A stretch of 64,000 bases of DNA from NCBI GenBank assembly GCA_037043455.1, contig JAWPHD010006747.1, forward strand, positions 1 through 64,000, read 5' to 3'. The translations under genes and the position numbers were made by a program. Below the pieces are notes generated by a model. That model ran no database searches and was not told the DNA's origin. It was given only the letters and a program-made list of their open reading frames with translations. Shown piece after piece: positions 21,734 to 33,100 of the stretch. The stretch's first letter is position 1. The number at the start of each line of letters is the position of its first letter. The DNA comes from Cyrtodaria siliqua (taxonomy: Eukaryota; Mollusca; Bivalvia; Adapedonta; Hiatellidae).

Positions 21734-22585
21734 ATGTTGGAAATGATTCATTCCCATTATTGTATTTTTTTCTCCTTACCATTCCCCAATCCAATTGCAG
21801 CCAGATGTTATTAACTTATGCCAGTTTGTCAAGGTTGTTTATCTAGGTTCAAAAAACCTTGTTATACTGACAAAGCGCTGACGGATGACACGTGTTCTGC
21901 GGAACACCCGTCTAGTTTATTAATATAAACCGTAAATGAGACTGAAACACTGTACAATGTTCGTAAAATGAGTATTGTTTTTTTAAAAAAATCCTGAAAC
22001 TTAAGTAGTTTGTGTGCTTAAAGATCTGTATTTGTAATGCAAATGATGATATCATTAATAAATCATAAATAATCTCAGTAACAGTCATATACATGGTCTA
22101 AACCATCTTTAATCAGGTGCCATTGAAAATTCTTTGAATACAACTATGGTTACTCTTTAAATTCTTTAACCAATAATACTTGTATTAAAAAGCACCTGTA
22201 ATGCCAACTTACGTCTAAATCTACAGCATTTTATGGTAGCGAACTAAACAGCAAATACTGTAGCTGTATAGTTGCAACTTGCAACATTAGCTGCAAATAA
22301 GCATTGTTTATGAACGATATATAAATGTCAAAACCATCCTGGCAAAACGTCTGCATGCTGTGGTCATCTTCCTTGTTATTGTTTTAATTTGAATTAAAAT
22401 TACTTCTGCTTCAGTTAATCTCCAGCATTTGCAAATTAACCCTATTCTCATATTCACAATAACTGATGCTAACATCAACGTATACATGTGTACAAGCGAT
22501 CGCAGTCGTTTAACATTTAGTATATTGCTAATATGCGTTTTCCTGCTGTTGGCATATAAATGTTTCAAGAAATAGTATACAGAAT
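21734..22585. other. Non-coding spacer / 3' flank of the minus-strand gene
   Basis: AT-rich. It should contain the 3' UTR of the gene ending at 22586. Possible polyadenylation signals on the minus strand (TTTATT on plus) occur near 22311 and 21916, but none is decisive. No other element recognised. Confidence 0.35.
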
Positions 22586-22762
22586 TTACTGGAATTCTTC
22601 GTGGACAGTACATTTGTCAAGGGCTTTCTGAAACCAGCGTTTTCCTTTCTCTGGCTCAGCCAGTCCATCATTATTACCCAGTCGTGCCTTAACTTTCCGA
22701 TCGAATCGCACAGCTTCTTCACTGACTTTCCTGGCCTGCCTAGCTTTGTTTTCATCATGTCT
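22586..22762 (-). CDS. Terminal coding exon (exon 3) of a small charged helical protein
   Basis: Read on the minus strand, a good 3' splice site (CTTTTCAG) is followed by 58 codons and TAA. The exon opens RHDENKARQARKVSEEAV and ends ALDKCTVHEEFQ. It is rich in Arg, Lys, Glu and Asp with a helical look and a single WFQKALDKC near the end. It joins in phase 0 to the exon at 24416-24636, whose last residues are RLAEERKR, so the charged helix runs across the intron. A competing frame starting MMKTKLGRP is also open here but would not continue the upstream exon. No catalytic motif, signal peptide or membrane segment is seen. Confidence 0.65.
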   Translation of the reverse strand, partial: RHDENKARQARKVSEEAVRFDRKVKARLGNNDGLAEPEKGKRWFQKALDKCTVHEEFQ

Positions 22763-23224
22763 CTGAAAAGGTATTCAAATATGCATTTAATGACAACAGT
22801 TTACAGTGGTCAATTATTGTTGGGGGGACCAGACATGATGTACTAGAAGCCTGGAAACCAGTCTGACCCTAAAGAACATTTGGAGAAATAAAAGAGAGTT
22901 TGATTGAGCATTTTTAGAAGAATAAATATTTAAAGAAACATATCTGATATAAAACAAAAAGGAGGTCATCTAAAAGCTGTATTAATGCAACATTACATGA
23001 AGTCCAAACTTGATGCGACCACATTCAGTATTCTTGGACAGATGAAGGAACAGTTGGACACCTACATCAGTAGGCAGGCACAATCATTTTTTTTGGAAAT
23101 CTGATTCTTTGTATATACTCCCGTTACTTGTTGATCTTTTAGAACAATAATCCTTGTTTTACGTACCATTAAAGGTGAATGGCCACCCTTTTCGTAGTAT
23201 TATCAATTAACAAATTTAACTCTT

Positions 23225-23600
23225 TAAACATCATATGAACATTTCTTGATATCCTCGGAGAGAAACATATATTGAAAACCGCTACTAAGTTGTATGTAAA
23301 AAAAAGTATTATTTGCATGATGTAGACACTACTTTGACCACCGCGTGACTGCACGGGGAAATGAGGTAAATCAGAATTGTATAGCTGCACAACCATTGTC
23401 AGATAATTGATAAATACATTTACCTGTGAATTAATTTACCTGTTCAAAGTTTTCTACATCATCAAATAAAGCCGTATTATTGCTTTTCACAGATATTGCA
23501 ATGTGTGAATTGTAAATATTTATTGCTGTGTATTGATTTCGATATAAATAACATAAACATGTTCATGAAACAAAACATGACCGGAGAACTTTTAACACAT
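23225..23600. repeat. Dispersed repeat shared with 11600-11950
   Basis: It carries the same ordered landmarks: ATGAACATTTCTTGAT, AGTATTATTTGCATG, GGGGAAATGAGGT, CCTGTTCAAAGTTTTC, TTTTCACAGATATTGC and CATGACC. Class unknown. Confidence 0.6.
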
Positions 23601-23779
23601 CATAAAATGTTATAGTGGGACAGAAACCTCAGAGGGAGATGAGATGAAGTTTCCCATCAGACATGCCTCACCAGGAAACGAATCCACACACTCTGTCGTA
23701 TAGCTCCAAAACACAGTCCCTTACCACAGAGCTTCTGAGGCCAGAAGAAATTCTATTTATATGATCTACTTAAAACTTT

Positions 23780-24275
23780 AAGGAACCTCTCATCATGCCC
23801 ACCAGATGTTAAAGCAACTTGCTACAAGAGCCTGGTCAGGCCGCAATTGGAATATGCTTCCAGCGTATGGGATCCTCATACACAATCCAACATTGACAAG
23901 ATAGTCAGTGCAACGCAGAGCTGCTCGTTTCACAACAGGTGACTACAGGCATGACAGCAGTGTCACCAGCATGTTGACAAAACTTGGTTGGGAGTCCCTA
24001 CATAGCCGAAGACAACAGGCCAAAGCTGTAATGATGTACAGAATTATACATCAACTAGTAGAGATACCAACCAGCCCATTCCTCCAACCTATAGGAGCAA
24101 GTACAAGAGGTCATGACAGTCGCTTCTTGATACCACACAGCACTGCAGAGTGAACGCTCATAAGTTCTCCTTCTTTCCAGCAGGGATCAGATTGTGGAAC
24201 AGCTTGCCGACCAGCACGATCGATGCCCAATCCATTGACATATTCAGGACAAGGGTTGTGGTAGTCCTCGGATAG
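23780..24275 (+). pseudogene. C-terminal relic of a non-LTR retrotransposon ORF2
   Basis: Translated pieces read, in order, CPPDVKATCYKSLVRPQLEY, VWDPHTQSNIDKI, QRRAARFTTGDYRH, LGWESLHSRRQQAKAVMMYR and, in another frame, FSFFPAGIRLWNSLP, then a stop near 24275. This order (LVRPxLEYAxxVWxPH, QRRAARF, LGWxxLxxRR, RxxWNxLP) is the well-known C-terminal tail after the RT domain in CR1/Jockey/I-type LINEs. Two frameshifts, near 23910 and 24140, disable it. It is inserted in intron 2 of the minus-strand gene, in antisense. Confidence 0.85.
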
Positions 24276-24415
24276 ACCAAAGCTGATGTTTCTATCCTGC
24301 TTTTAATTGTACATACACATTTTGGTCCTCCTTCACGTGTACATAGTCACTTCAATGTGCGAGTATGTTCCAGAGGAACCCTGCACATTATCGGAAGAAG
24401 TAGAAGAAAACTTAC

Positions 24416-24636
24416 CCTTTTTCTCTCTTCAGCTAATCTCTGTTTCTCTTTTATTTCCTCTGCAGTAAGCTTCTTTGGAACTTCACGCTGGAGTCTCTTT
24501 GGTACCGCTTTTTTTGACAAATCAGCGCCATCGTCAGCTGGGATGACAAACATGGCTCCTTTCTCATTGCCAATAACACTTGAGCGATGGCTGCCCTGCA
24601 ACATGGCATTTTGGTCCCTCGACCTATCTGCTCCTA
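24416..24636 (-). CDS. Internal coding exon (exon 2) of a small charged helical protein
   Basis: Minus-strand exon between TTACAACAG(AG) and the donor AGG|GTAAGT. Its translation includes GAMFVIPADDGADLSKKAVP and PKKLTAEEIKEKQRLAEERK. A flexible N-terminal part rich in Ser, Asn and Gly leads into a Lys/Glu-rich helix that continues in exon 3. The LTAEEIKEKQRLAEERKR stretch vaguely recalls the start of the stathmin-family helix (LSLEEIQKKL...AEERRK), but the rest does not obviously follow that family, so no name is given. The acceptor is ambiguous: CAG|AG or CAGAG|. Only the second, 24636, keeps the frame with the proposed first exon at 26682-26736. With all three exons the product would be about 150 residues. 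Confidence 0.7.
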
Positions 24637-25719
24637 CTCTGTTGTAAAATGATAAAAAAGTTAAAAGGTGCATGGTCTGTTGCAATGACGGAACGAAATA
24701 AAATGGTAATTTAGATGTATTAATGTACTCTGGGGTTAGCGAGGTGTGTGTGTTTGATTTTAATTGTACAATACCTATTTTTTAACCATTGTGATGATGT
24801 CACTTGCCCGTGATGCTTTACGCCCTGGTCAGTACTATAGTAGAAATAGAAGGGGGTGGGTGGTGGTGGTGGGGGTGGGGCAGTTGGTGGGGTGTGGGTA
24901 CATCAGGGACAGGGGCGAATACATTATTTGAGATTGTGGTGTTTTGGTAGAACATTTTAACCAAAAAACACGACCACAAACACGGTTTTTTAAGTATGGT
25001 GGTGGGTGGGGGCGGTGTGGTGGCCACAACTTCTTAAAAAAAGTTTGATAACCAAAATTTGCAAAAAACAAAAAAGGTCGAATATCTGATTTTTTACGTG
25101 TCGTATGGTTGGTCATAACTTTTTAGGTGATGCACACGCCGGGCGCGCCTCCCCACCCCCTTGGATTAGCCCCATATAGATCCACCCCTGCTATTATGCC
25201 CAATCTGAAATTACTGTTTAACTTACACATTTGACGTTTGTCTCATTTTAACCGGAAGTTTACATAATTGGCCGAGTAACGGTGACCATGTAAATCCCGG
25301 CTCCTATTTCGTGGAGCCTACGAAAAGACGGGACTATGACAATCAACATTTAAAACATGTTGTGCGTCTAGTAGATCTATTTCGAAAAATATGCGAAACG
25401 ACTATTTGCAGATTATGTATATAAACGTAACGGTTTTGATTTATTATAAAGAGGTTAATTTGCAAAGGATTTTTTTACGTAGTTATTGCCACTTATTTCC
25501 CGGGACCGTTTTCTAAAATTCAAGGAACTACTCGCATAATTCAATGGATCGACGCATCACTGTTGTAGCTACATATAAATAAAGAAGAAGATACGACAGT
25601 GTTGCGTTGAACCATCGAATTATATTAATATATAGGAAACTGTCAACTTATCTCAAGGTTTACCACCACTAATGACATGTAAGCCTCGAAGTAACATGAC
25701 ATGTAAGTTCCTATAATAA
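24637..25719. other. Non-coding (intron 1 of the minus-strand gene if exon 1 is right)
   Basis: A G-rich patch lies at 24847-24900 (GGTGGTGGTGGGGGTGGGG) and another at 24999-25022. The remainder is AT-rich without recognised elements. Open frames on the minus strand here are Pro/His/Thr-rich by composition and are rejected. Confidence 0.4.
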
Positions 25720-28055
25720 CAAGAGCTGTCGGAGAACAGCGCAGCTCGACTATTCGATTTTTCAGAGAATAATAAATTTATAGCTAGTATATACCATCAG
25801 AAAACAAGGCTACAACAATGTGGGGTGGGGTTGGGGGCACAACATAACTATTTGTAAGAATTGACTAAAACTACACAGAAATACGTAAAAAAAAATCAAT
25901 AAAAAAAATAGAGTTTTGAGTGGGAGGCGGGGTGGATGGTGGTGGGGGGGGGGGGGGGGGGAGTGGCGTTGGTGTGGGCAACATATATGTGTAAGAAGCT
26001 ATGTAAGAATTCACCAAAACAACACAAACATATGTAAAAACAAATAATTTAAAAATCGAGTTTTGAGTGGGGATGTGGGAGAGGCGGGGGCTGGAGAGTG
26101 CAACATATATATGCAACATAGGAGGGGGTGGGAGGTATGTAAGAATTGACAAAAACAACGGAGAAATATGAAATTTTGAGTGGGGATGGGGGAGAGGCGG
26201 GGCTGGAGAGCGCAACATATATATGCAACATAGGAGGGGGTGGGGGTATGTAAGAATTGACAAAACAACAGAGAAATATGTAAAAACAAATAATTGGGGG
26301 AGAGGCGGGGGCTGGAGAGTGCAACATATATATGTATAAGAAACTATGTAAGAATTGACCAAAAACAACACAGAAATATGGTAAAACAAAATAAAAAATA
26401 TGGAAATATGGTAAAACAAAATAAAAATATTTCGATTGGGGGAGTGGGTGTGGGGTTGGGGTGTTGGGGGGGAGGGGTGGGAGTATGTAAGAATTGACAA
26501 AAACAACAGAGAAATATGTAAAAAAAAAAATCGAGTTTCGAGTGGGTGGGTAGTGTGTGGGAGGGGGGTGGAGGGGTTTTTTACGGACGTTCCTGGCTTA
26601 TACCCGGAGCATGACATTCTCCGATTTGTCAGTACCTGTCTTAAAACAATAAAACATAGCTAAAACATGGGTCATACTCACATTTTGACAGCCATTTCTT
26701 GACGATGTCTCTAGCTCGGATGTTGCTTGGTCTCATTTTACGATTGTTTAGTAGGCGTAATATATGTGTAAGAAGCTAAGCGTAAGAAATTACCAAAACA
26801 ACACAGATATATGTAAAAAACAATAAACATGAAATGAAAATATTCCAGTTTCAAGCGTGGGGTGGGGTGGAGGGGGAGTGGGGGTGCGGGCAACATAGGT
26901 ATGTGTAAGAATTGACCAAAACAACACAGAAATATGTAAAAATAAAAATTAAATAAAAATATTCTAGTTTCGAGTGTGTGGTGGGGGCGGGGGAGGGGGG
27001 TTTGGAGTGGCGGGGAGGGGAGGTGGGGGATGGAAAGTGGGTAACAAGTTTAAGAATTGACAAAAGCAACACAGAAATATGTAAAAAAAAAAAAAAAATA
27101 GAGTTTCAAGTGGGGGTGGGGGAGCGGGGGTGAGAGTCGGGAGTGGGTTGGGGGCGGGGGCAACATATGTATGTGTAAGAATTGACTAAAACAACAAAGA
27201 AATCTGTAAAAAAAGTAAAATAAAAAAGTTTCAAGTGTGGGGGCGAGGGTGTGGTGAGAGGCGGGTGGGGTGGGGGAGGGGAGGAGGGGGCAACATATAT
27301 GTGTAAGAATTTACTAAAACAACACAGAAATATGTAAAAAAAAAAAACGTTTAACAAAAAAAAAAGGTGTTGAGGGGGTGGGAGAAATTATAAATATATA
27401 CAAGCTTACATGCAAACCTAGATCTGCCTTTATTGCACATTTTATGGGCCATCACAATTTGGGTTCCATGGGAGCCCAGAATTTGCAGAAGACAAAATTG
27501 CTTATCCAACCCTTTACAAAATACTATAAGGAAACCAATTCCAAAATTTAGTTCAGCTTGGACAAGAAATGTAAGAGATATAGATAGACCTGTAAACACA
27601 GCTTACACGCAAAATTTGATGTGAAACAGACACATTTTAAGGGCTATAATAATTTGGGTTCCATGGGAGCCCAGGGGTTACAGGAACCAAAATTACTTAA
27701 GCAGCCCTTAAGATAATTCTATAAGGAAGCTAATGGTCAAAGGGTAAGAATTGTAGAAGATATAGACTTGTAAACACAGCTTACACGCAAAATTTGATGT
27801 GAAATGGGACACATTTTATGGGCTATCATAATTTGGGTTTCATGGGAGCCCACGGGTTACAGGAACCAAAATTGCTTATGCATCCCTTAAGATAATGCTA
27901 TAAGGAAGCCCATGGCCAAATTTGGTTGTGCTAGGATAAGAAATGTAAGAGATATAGACTTGTAAACACAGCTTACACGCAAACCTTGATGTGGGACGCC
28001 GACGCCGACCCCGGGGTGATTACATAAGCTCTCTTATTCTTCGAACAGTCGAGCT
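25720..28055 (-). mobile_element. HINE-like non-autonomous Helentron element, copy C (inverted)
   Basis: Read on the minus strand it starts AGCTCGACTGTTCGAAG (28055 leftwards, with one change in the repeat) and ends with TCGAATAGTCGAGCTGCG, the GCTGT/ACAGC hairpin and CTCTTG, followed by TT. About 27390-28020 holds the ~185-bp block repeats; 25850-27370 holds C-rich units (G-rich on plus). Unlike copies A and B, the core is interrupted at about 26580-26760 by a non-repeat segment that includes a possible coding exon. Proline/leucine-rich open frames in the core are artefacts. Confidence 0.65.
26682..26736 (-). CDS. Possible first coding exon (exon 1) of the minus-strand gene
   Basis: On the minus strand ATG opens 18 codons, MRPSNIRARDIVKKWLSK, plus one base, then a consensus donor GTGAGT (26676-26681). 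The single leftover T joins to TA at 24636 to give a leucine codon and keeps the frame of exon 2, giving a small basic-then-acidic helical protein. The segment is ~180 bases of ordinary composition set inside the C-rich core of HINE copy C, so it may be a captured fragment rather than a working exon. No promoter signal can be assigned. The exon-2 acceptor needed (CAGAG|) is the less canonical of two choices, which lowers confidence. Confidence 0.4.
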
Positions 28056-28744
28056 AAAAAGTAATCCCTCCTTTTTTGATGAAAACGGGCATTATAAGTA
28101 GGGGAAAACTGCCCATTCCTGTTCGATTTTGTGGTTGAATGTATAAGAAGCGTATTAATAAATTTTACTGGATCACTGATGAACATTTTCGAAATTTCGA
28201 CTCTATGCTTATACTTTGTGAGCAATGAAAACAGTCAATCAATGAAAACCGCTGTACCCTTGACCTGTTTACCGAGTTCTAAATCTACAGCATTTTAGGA
28301 AGAGAACACAGAAAAATGCATGTTGATATAAGATGTCTAGCTAATTCTGCCTCATTTTACACATCATGGGTCTAATAACCACGGGGTTGTACCTTTTTCT
28401 AAATGTTGATAGGTGCAGGGAGTAAGTATACTTACTCCCTGATAGGTGGCACGCAAACATGAATTAAAAAAAATTCTATCTGGTAAATATTTGTTAATTG
28501 TGTTTTAAATTGCAGATATTGGATCAATGAAAAATGTAAGCATAAATACATGTTGTAAATTTTGTTTATCTCCATGCCACGAACAAAAACATTACAATGG
28601 GACCCTATGGAAAATTAATTGTGGTGTGAGACGTTCGGGATCGCTTTCGTACAGTGACACAAACCGCCCAGGAGATACGTGGCTAAGTAAATAGTGGTAA
28701 TAAAGTGGTTAGCCTTCAACTCGCCTATTAACTCAGGCCCCTGA
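28056..28744. other. Non-coding, with a perfect palindrome and a decayed exon-like copy
   Basis: Contains the 24-bp palindrome at 28417-28440 and, at about 28660-28735, a degraded relative of the exon at 29058 (ACAAACCGCCCAGGAGATACG). Otherwise AT-rich. Confidence 0.45.
28408..28448. repeat. 24-bp perfect palindrome flanked by 8-bp direct repeats
   Basis: AGGGAGTAAGTA and its exact inverse TACTTACTCCCT form 28417-28440. GATAGGTG occurs on both sides (28408-28415 and 28441-28448), with a single C between the left copy and the palindrome. This looks like a minimal insertion or excision scar with an 8-bp target duplication, as made by hAT-type transposases, but the class is inference. Confidence 0.6.
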
Positions 28745-28769
28745 TCTTGGTACAAGGGAAAACTCCAAG

Positions 28770-28949
28770 AAACTATTTTAAAAAAGAGCAAGAATTGATA
28801 TTAGGAAAAAATCATTTGTCGTAGAATCTTGGAACAAACTCCCAGACACAGTGATTGAGGCACCCACCATTAATTCCTTTGAAGGTAGGCTAAACAAACA
28901 CTGGGCAAATCATCGTAATAAGTTCAGTCTGAGACCAAAAAAACAATAA
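28770..28949 (+). pseudogene. C-terminal relic of a second non-LTR retrotransposon
   Basis: The frame reads ...RKKSFVVESWNKLPDTVIEAP then TINSFEGRLNKHW and a stop at about 28947. S-x-x-x-x-WNxLP...A-x-x-x-x-FxxxLxxxW is the terminal signature of RT ORFs in CR1/Jockey-like LINEs. The RT domain itself is absent, so it is a 5'-truncated copy. Confidence 0.75.
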
Positions 28950-29057
28950 GGAACCGGAAGTCATTTTACACTCATGGAAAAAATAAATAAAACCAGACTG
29001 GGAAACAGCTTATCAAAATGGGCCTTAGAAATCTATGGTTTACATCCGGCTTCTTAG

Positions 29058-29248
29058 GTAGTATGAACAGTATGAGCGTCACAAACCGCCCTGGAGATAC
29101 GTGGATACAGACAACCAGCAACGTAGTAAGTAGTAGTAATGAAGTGGTAAGTATTGCCATCAATTCGCTTATTAATGGGAACATTTTCAGACAGTGTATC
29201 GAACCTGGGACGAAAATTGAATTATCATATCGTCATATAGAGCCCTGA
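29058..29248 (+). CDS. Possible exon resembling a GAIN-domain segment of an adhesion receptor
   Basis: A 3' splice-like GGCTTCTTAG is followed by an open frame to a TGA at 29246-29248. Segments are MSVTNRPGDTWIQTTSN, NEVVSIAINSLINGN and IEPGTKIELSYRHIEP. The last part looks like the strand before the proteolysis site of GAIN domains in adhesion GPCRs (...P-x-x-I-x-L-x-x-x-H-x-x), but the Cys-Trp box that should follow is not in this frame. A degraded second copy of the TNRPGDTW region lies about 400 bases upstream. It could be an exon with a missed donor, or a pseudoexon from a local duplication. Confidence 0.35.
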
Positions 29249-29872
29249 TCGAACGTATTGACAAGCGTTGTTTATTTCACATCGATTACGAAACAAGCTT
29301 CACCGCTTATTCAAATCACTCTCGATGGTGCGGCTATTAGCGGTAGCGTGGTCATGAAGTGGGGGTGAGGCAAAACTTGGGGAAAACACGGGTGCTGTAT
29401 GGCGACCGTACGCATCTAAGACCATAGACGTTGGAATTTTCAATTATTTGGAGTATGGGAGCGGGGGTGGTGGGAGAGTGGGGTGGGGGGGGGGGGGGGG
29501 GGACAAGTTATTCAAGCTCATTTACACCAAAATATATACCATTATATAGGGAAAAAAGCACTTTCCTGAACGCAAACCATTTTTCCTTAAATCATTGGGG
29601 TGGGTGCAAAGCATACTCTGCCCCTCCTCTTAACATTGGTCCCCACTCCCCCCCATATCCACCCACCCCATAACATTTACACAAACGCTTAAGGAATCTC
29701 TTTATTTTATTTTTTTTATAATTTCAGATTTTTGAAAAACAAGACAATGGGCAAAGTAAAACAAAACAAATACACAAAAATGTTTTTGTGTGGTGGCATA
29801 GTTCTGCCAGTCAGTTGGCTTATTTGTCACTTAATTATGCTCAAATAATAACTGAAATATTGCGAAATCACA
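29249..29872. other. Non-coding with G- and C-rich low-complexity patches
   Basis: GTGGGAGAGTGGGGTGGG then a G run at 29468-29502, and a C-rich stretch at 29640-29672. No gene recognised. Confidence 0.45.
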
Positions 29873-30164
29873 TTTAAAGGGACAGACGGCAATCTTGAAG
29901 TATTTGAAATGGGTGTCTCGATTTAGATATCCAGTATCATTTTTACTTTTACCCTGGTTACATTTAAATAAATCAAATTTTAAGTACTCACTATTTTGTC
30001 TTATTATACTATAAGTTTTACTATATTACTGGTGCAATAATATCAAACATTAATAATATGCAAAAACAAATGGCTTAATACAATTCTTATAATTAACATT
30101 AATGATTGAACAAATGCAATTAATGTAGTTTTTAAAAAATCAAGATTGCCATGTGTCCCTTTAA
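29873..30164. mobile_element. TTAAAGGGAC-family TIR element, copy 1
   Basis: Starts TTTAAAGGGACAGACGGC then AATCTTGA and ends TCAAGATTGCCATGTGTCCC then TTTAA, a ~25-bp imperfect inverted repeat. The interior (GGGTGTCTCGATTTAGATATCC, TTACTTTTACCCTGGT) is nearly identical to the copy at 44785-45098. There is no coding capacity. Confidence 0.8.
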
Positions 30165-33100
30165 GATGTTGACGTGGACTCCACGTTCCGTCCCATTGAT
30201 GGGATATTTAAACAAAGTTACGTCTGAATGTATGAAAAGTTCTTTTTTTCGAGATATCATGTTTTAAATATTACAGCTAAAAGCGATATAAATACCATTT
30301 GAATTAATATTTATAATTTATTGACAAAAAATCCCCTAGTCGTCAGTTTGAAGAAACTCGAAGGTTAATTAAACAGAAATAAACATATTGTACAGTTTAG
30401 TTCGATTACATATTTAATTTGAAACCATAGCATATACTTATGCTTTAATTTGAAATCAGGTTTACACCCGTAATTAATTTCCAGATTGCATGCCTCCAGT
30501 GTCTTTATACTAAAAACAATGTTTAATATGCTAACATCTTGCATTTCGCTGGCAATGAAATACATTTTGTGATAATTAGGTCATATAAATACAGTTTTAT
30601 GTTGTGTCGCAACAATGCAAGTGACAAATGCGCTCACTGACAATTATAAGGAATATTGTATTCATTGGTCAACAGTAATGGATGATAAAATTACTTTGCT
30701 TTATACATATAACAATATTTAATATCCCACTGTGTAACCTTGTGTTTCGTTTCAACAAGGGACATTCATGTAGCATATTATTATTTCTAATCAAAATTTG
30801 ACTCATTTTGTTGAATTTTGTCGTTGGAAAGGTGTTTCTGGCGATTTGTTCAGTATCTACAAGTATGGACACTATTTATATGTTTTGTTGTTGTTAACTA
30901 CTATTACATTTTTGTCTTTAAATAACATGTAATTACTATTGTATTACATATATAATGTTACAACATTTACCAATTGTAAAGACTCTGTAACAGTTATATA
31001 CAGCTAAATGTCTATGTATAAATGTCTAAGTACATAAAAACACACTTAATAAAACTGTTAATCTATATAAATTATGATACAAAACAGATGACTATCCGTA
31101 AAATAAGTATCTGAACTGTTAAAAATTGAATAAATGTAAAAGTTGGTATAGTTAAACGTAAATGTAATTTTCTTGACTCATGCACTATTGTTCTCAGCTA
31201 TCCTTAATAATATGTAAATTGTCCTATCCTATTAGTTCCGTCATTGTGTTATGTATTTATACATGTATGTTATTGCTGTAATTTGCTTTATCTGTTTACC
31301 GATTTGTGAAATTAAGCAGTTTGAAATAAAGTTTACAAAGTATAACAATATGTTTTGGCCAATAGTAACGTTTGAACAAGGATGCTCGTAATTAATAACA
31401 CATTTTGTAATCTTTTGTTTTTCGTTTCGACAAGGGACACATGGAATTATGATAATTGCACTCTCTAATTACCAGCATATAGATCTAGTCTTATTATTAT
31501 TATTTTATTTATTTTTCATTTTCTATTTATGTCTTAAATTCATCCTTGTTATATGGGATTTGTAAATATTCTGTATTTTGAATAGTTAAAGTACTGATTC
31601 ATTTAAGTATGTATGCTATGCATACGTTGATTTATATATATTTTGATTGTACTTTGACAGTTATTTGTATTTATGTTCTTTGTCGTCTACGACGCCGACA
31701 AACATAAAACATTTATCTTCTTATGTATTTTGCATACATGCAAACGTCAGTCCCATTGACCACCACGTGAAATATTGAATACCAACTATTCATCCCTTAA
31801 ATTACCATACAACATACGATGGTCAACGACAAATCACGTTCACAAAAGAATAACACAACACATAGTTGGGAGTTAGCCTACAGCCTTAAAGAGCGGCCTT
31901 AGATCTCTTTATTACAGAAGGAAAGCAAACGCAAGTCACAGAAAATGTCAATCCTTTCGTCTCTTGTAAGTTCCAATCACAATGCATATACAATCCAACT
32001 CGTATACGTTCCAAGGACGTCTATGTACTGATGCATGTAACTTCACAGATCGTTTCCAAAGTTCGTGTACTAATGATAAGCTGCACATAGTAAGGCTGTC
32101 TGAAAAATACTAAACATACTTCCTTCATTTTCTTGTTATAAACATACCTAATATAGAAATTATTGATCTGTTTGGCATCTCTCCGATCATACGACCTATG
32201 GTAACAAAATACAATTAACATATAAACAAACATATGTCCAATATTAACGCTGCTTGTTATTAACAAAAATCCGTCTGTGGCCTATGTTATGCTTGTTCAT
32301 GCAGTTGTTTGCTGAAAAGTGTAACTGTATATACTTTGTCAGTCTCCATAGCAGAGGTCTGCAACTGATATCAAAAATAAAAACGAATGATATGCGGTGA
32401 TATGATATTATTTTTGCCTGAAATATAAAAGAGAAAATGAGAAAAACGAGATTAGGCAGTTGTATAGTGTTCCACATGCGATTATGTCAGATAAGCGTGT
32501 AAGTGCCAACATTTTACTCGGTCTTAGATCTCGGACCTGAGAAAAATAAAAAGGGCAACTATGCGCCACTACAATACAACACTTGTTACTTATACCAGTA
32601 ATACAAATATATATCATATGGCAGAATCTGCCTCAAATCTATACCAGGTCTTCATGAAAAGTAATTCTTGTTAATAAGTCCGTACTGACTGAACTCCCAC
32701 AATTACTATATCAATCAGTTACCTGTAATCTTTGTTTTACGACTATTCGATTATTGTAGTGGTGTCTTGCATAGAAATGCAATTTTTTACAATCTGTTTT
32801 AATTCACTGGAATATTTTATTATGCTAAATTATGAGGAACACTATTTTTCGATATTATTAAACTACTTAAACAGTAACCTATTGCCTATTTCAAGTTTAT
32901 ATTACTAAAGTGTATGGCGTGGGTGGGTGGGGCCTGTAAAGGCACAAACAAACGACCGCTCTCTGTGAAAGGCTAAGCTCGAATGAAAAAACGCCCTGTG
33001 TAATTCTATATATAAATTACAAGCAAATCTCGTGCAATACTTGCAAAACCGGTCGACTATAAATAACATTTATAAAATCTAGCGCACAGGTCTTTGATCA

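Larger units (their letters stand above)
22763..24415 (-). other. Intron 2 of the minus-strand gene, filled with repeats
   Basis: GTAAGT donor on the minus strand (24410-24415) and CTTTTCAG acceptor. It contains the dispersed repeat at 23225-23600 and a LINE relic at 23780-24275 in opposite orientation to the gene. The rest is AT-rich. Confidence 0.55.

Noticed and set aside
24416..24636. Naming the minus-strand gene as a stathmin
   Set aside because: Only a short LTAEEIKEKQ...AEERK stretch is similar. The rest does not follow the family, so the name is not supported.
24818..25116. Minus-strand frames rich in Pro, Thr and His
   Set aside because: Produced by GGTGG-rich low-complexity sequence on the plus strand.
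25871..26617. 248-codon minus-strand open frame
   Set aside because: Pro/Leu/Ser/Tyr-rich translation of HINE copy C tandem units, not a gene.
32021..32617. Three overlapping minus-strand frames of 69-81 codons
   Set aside because: AT-rich, no motifs, no consistent splice pattern joining them.
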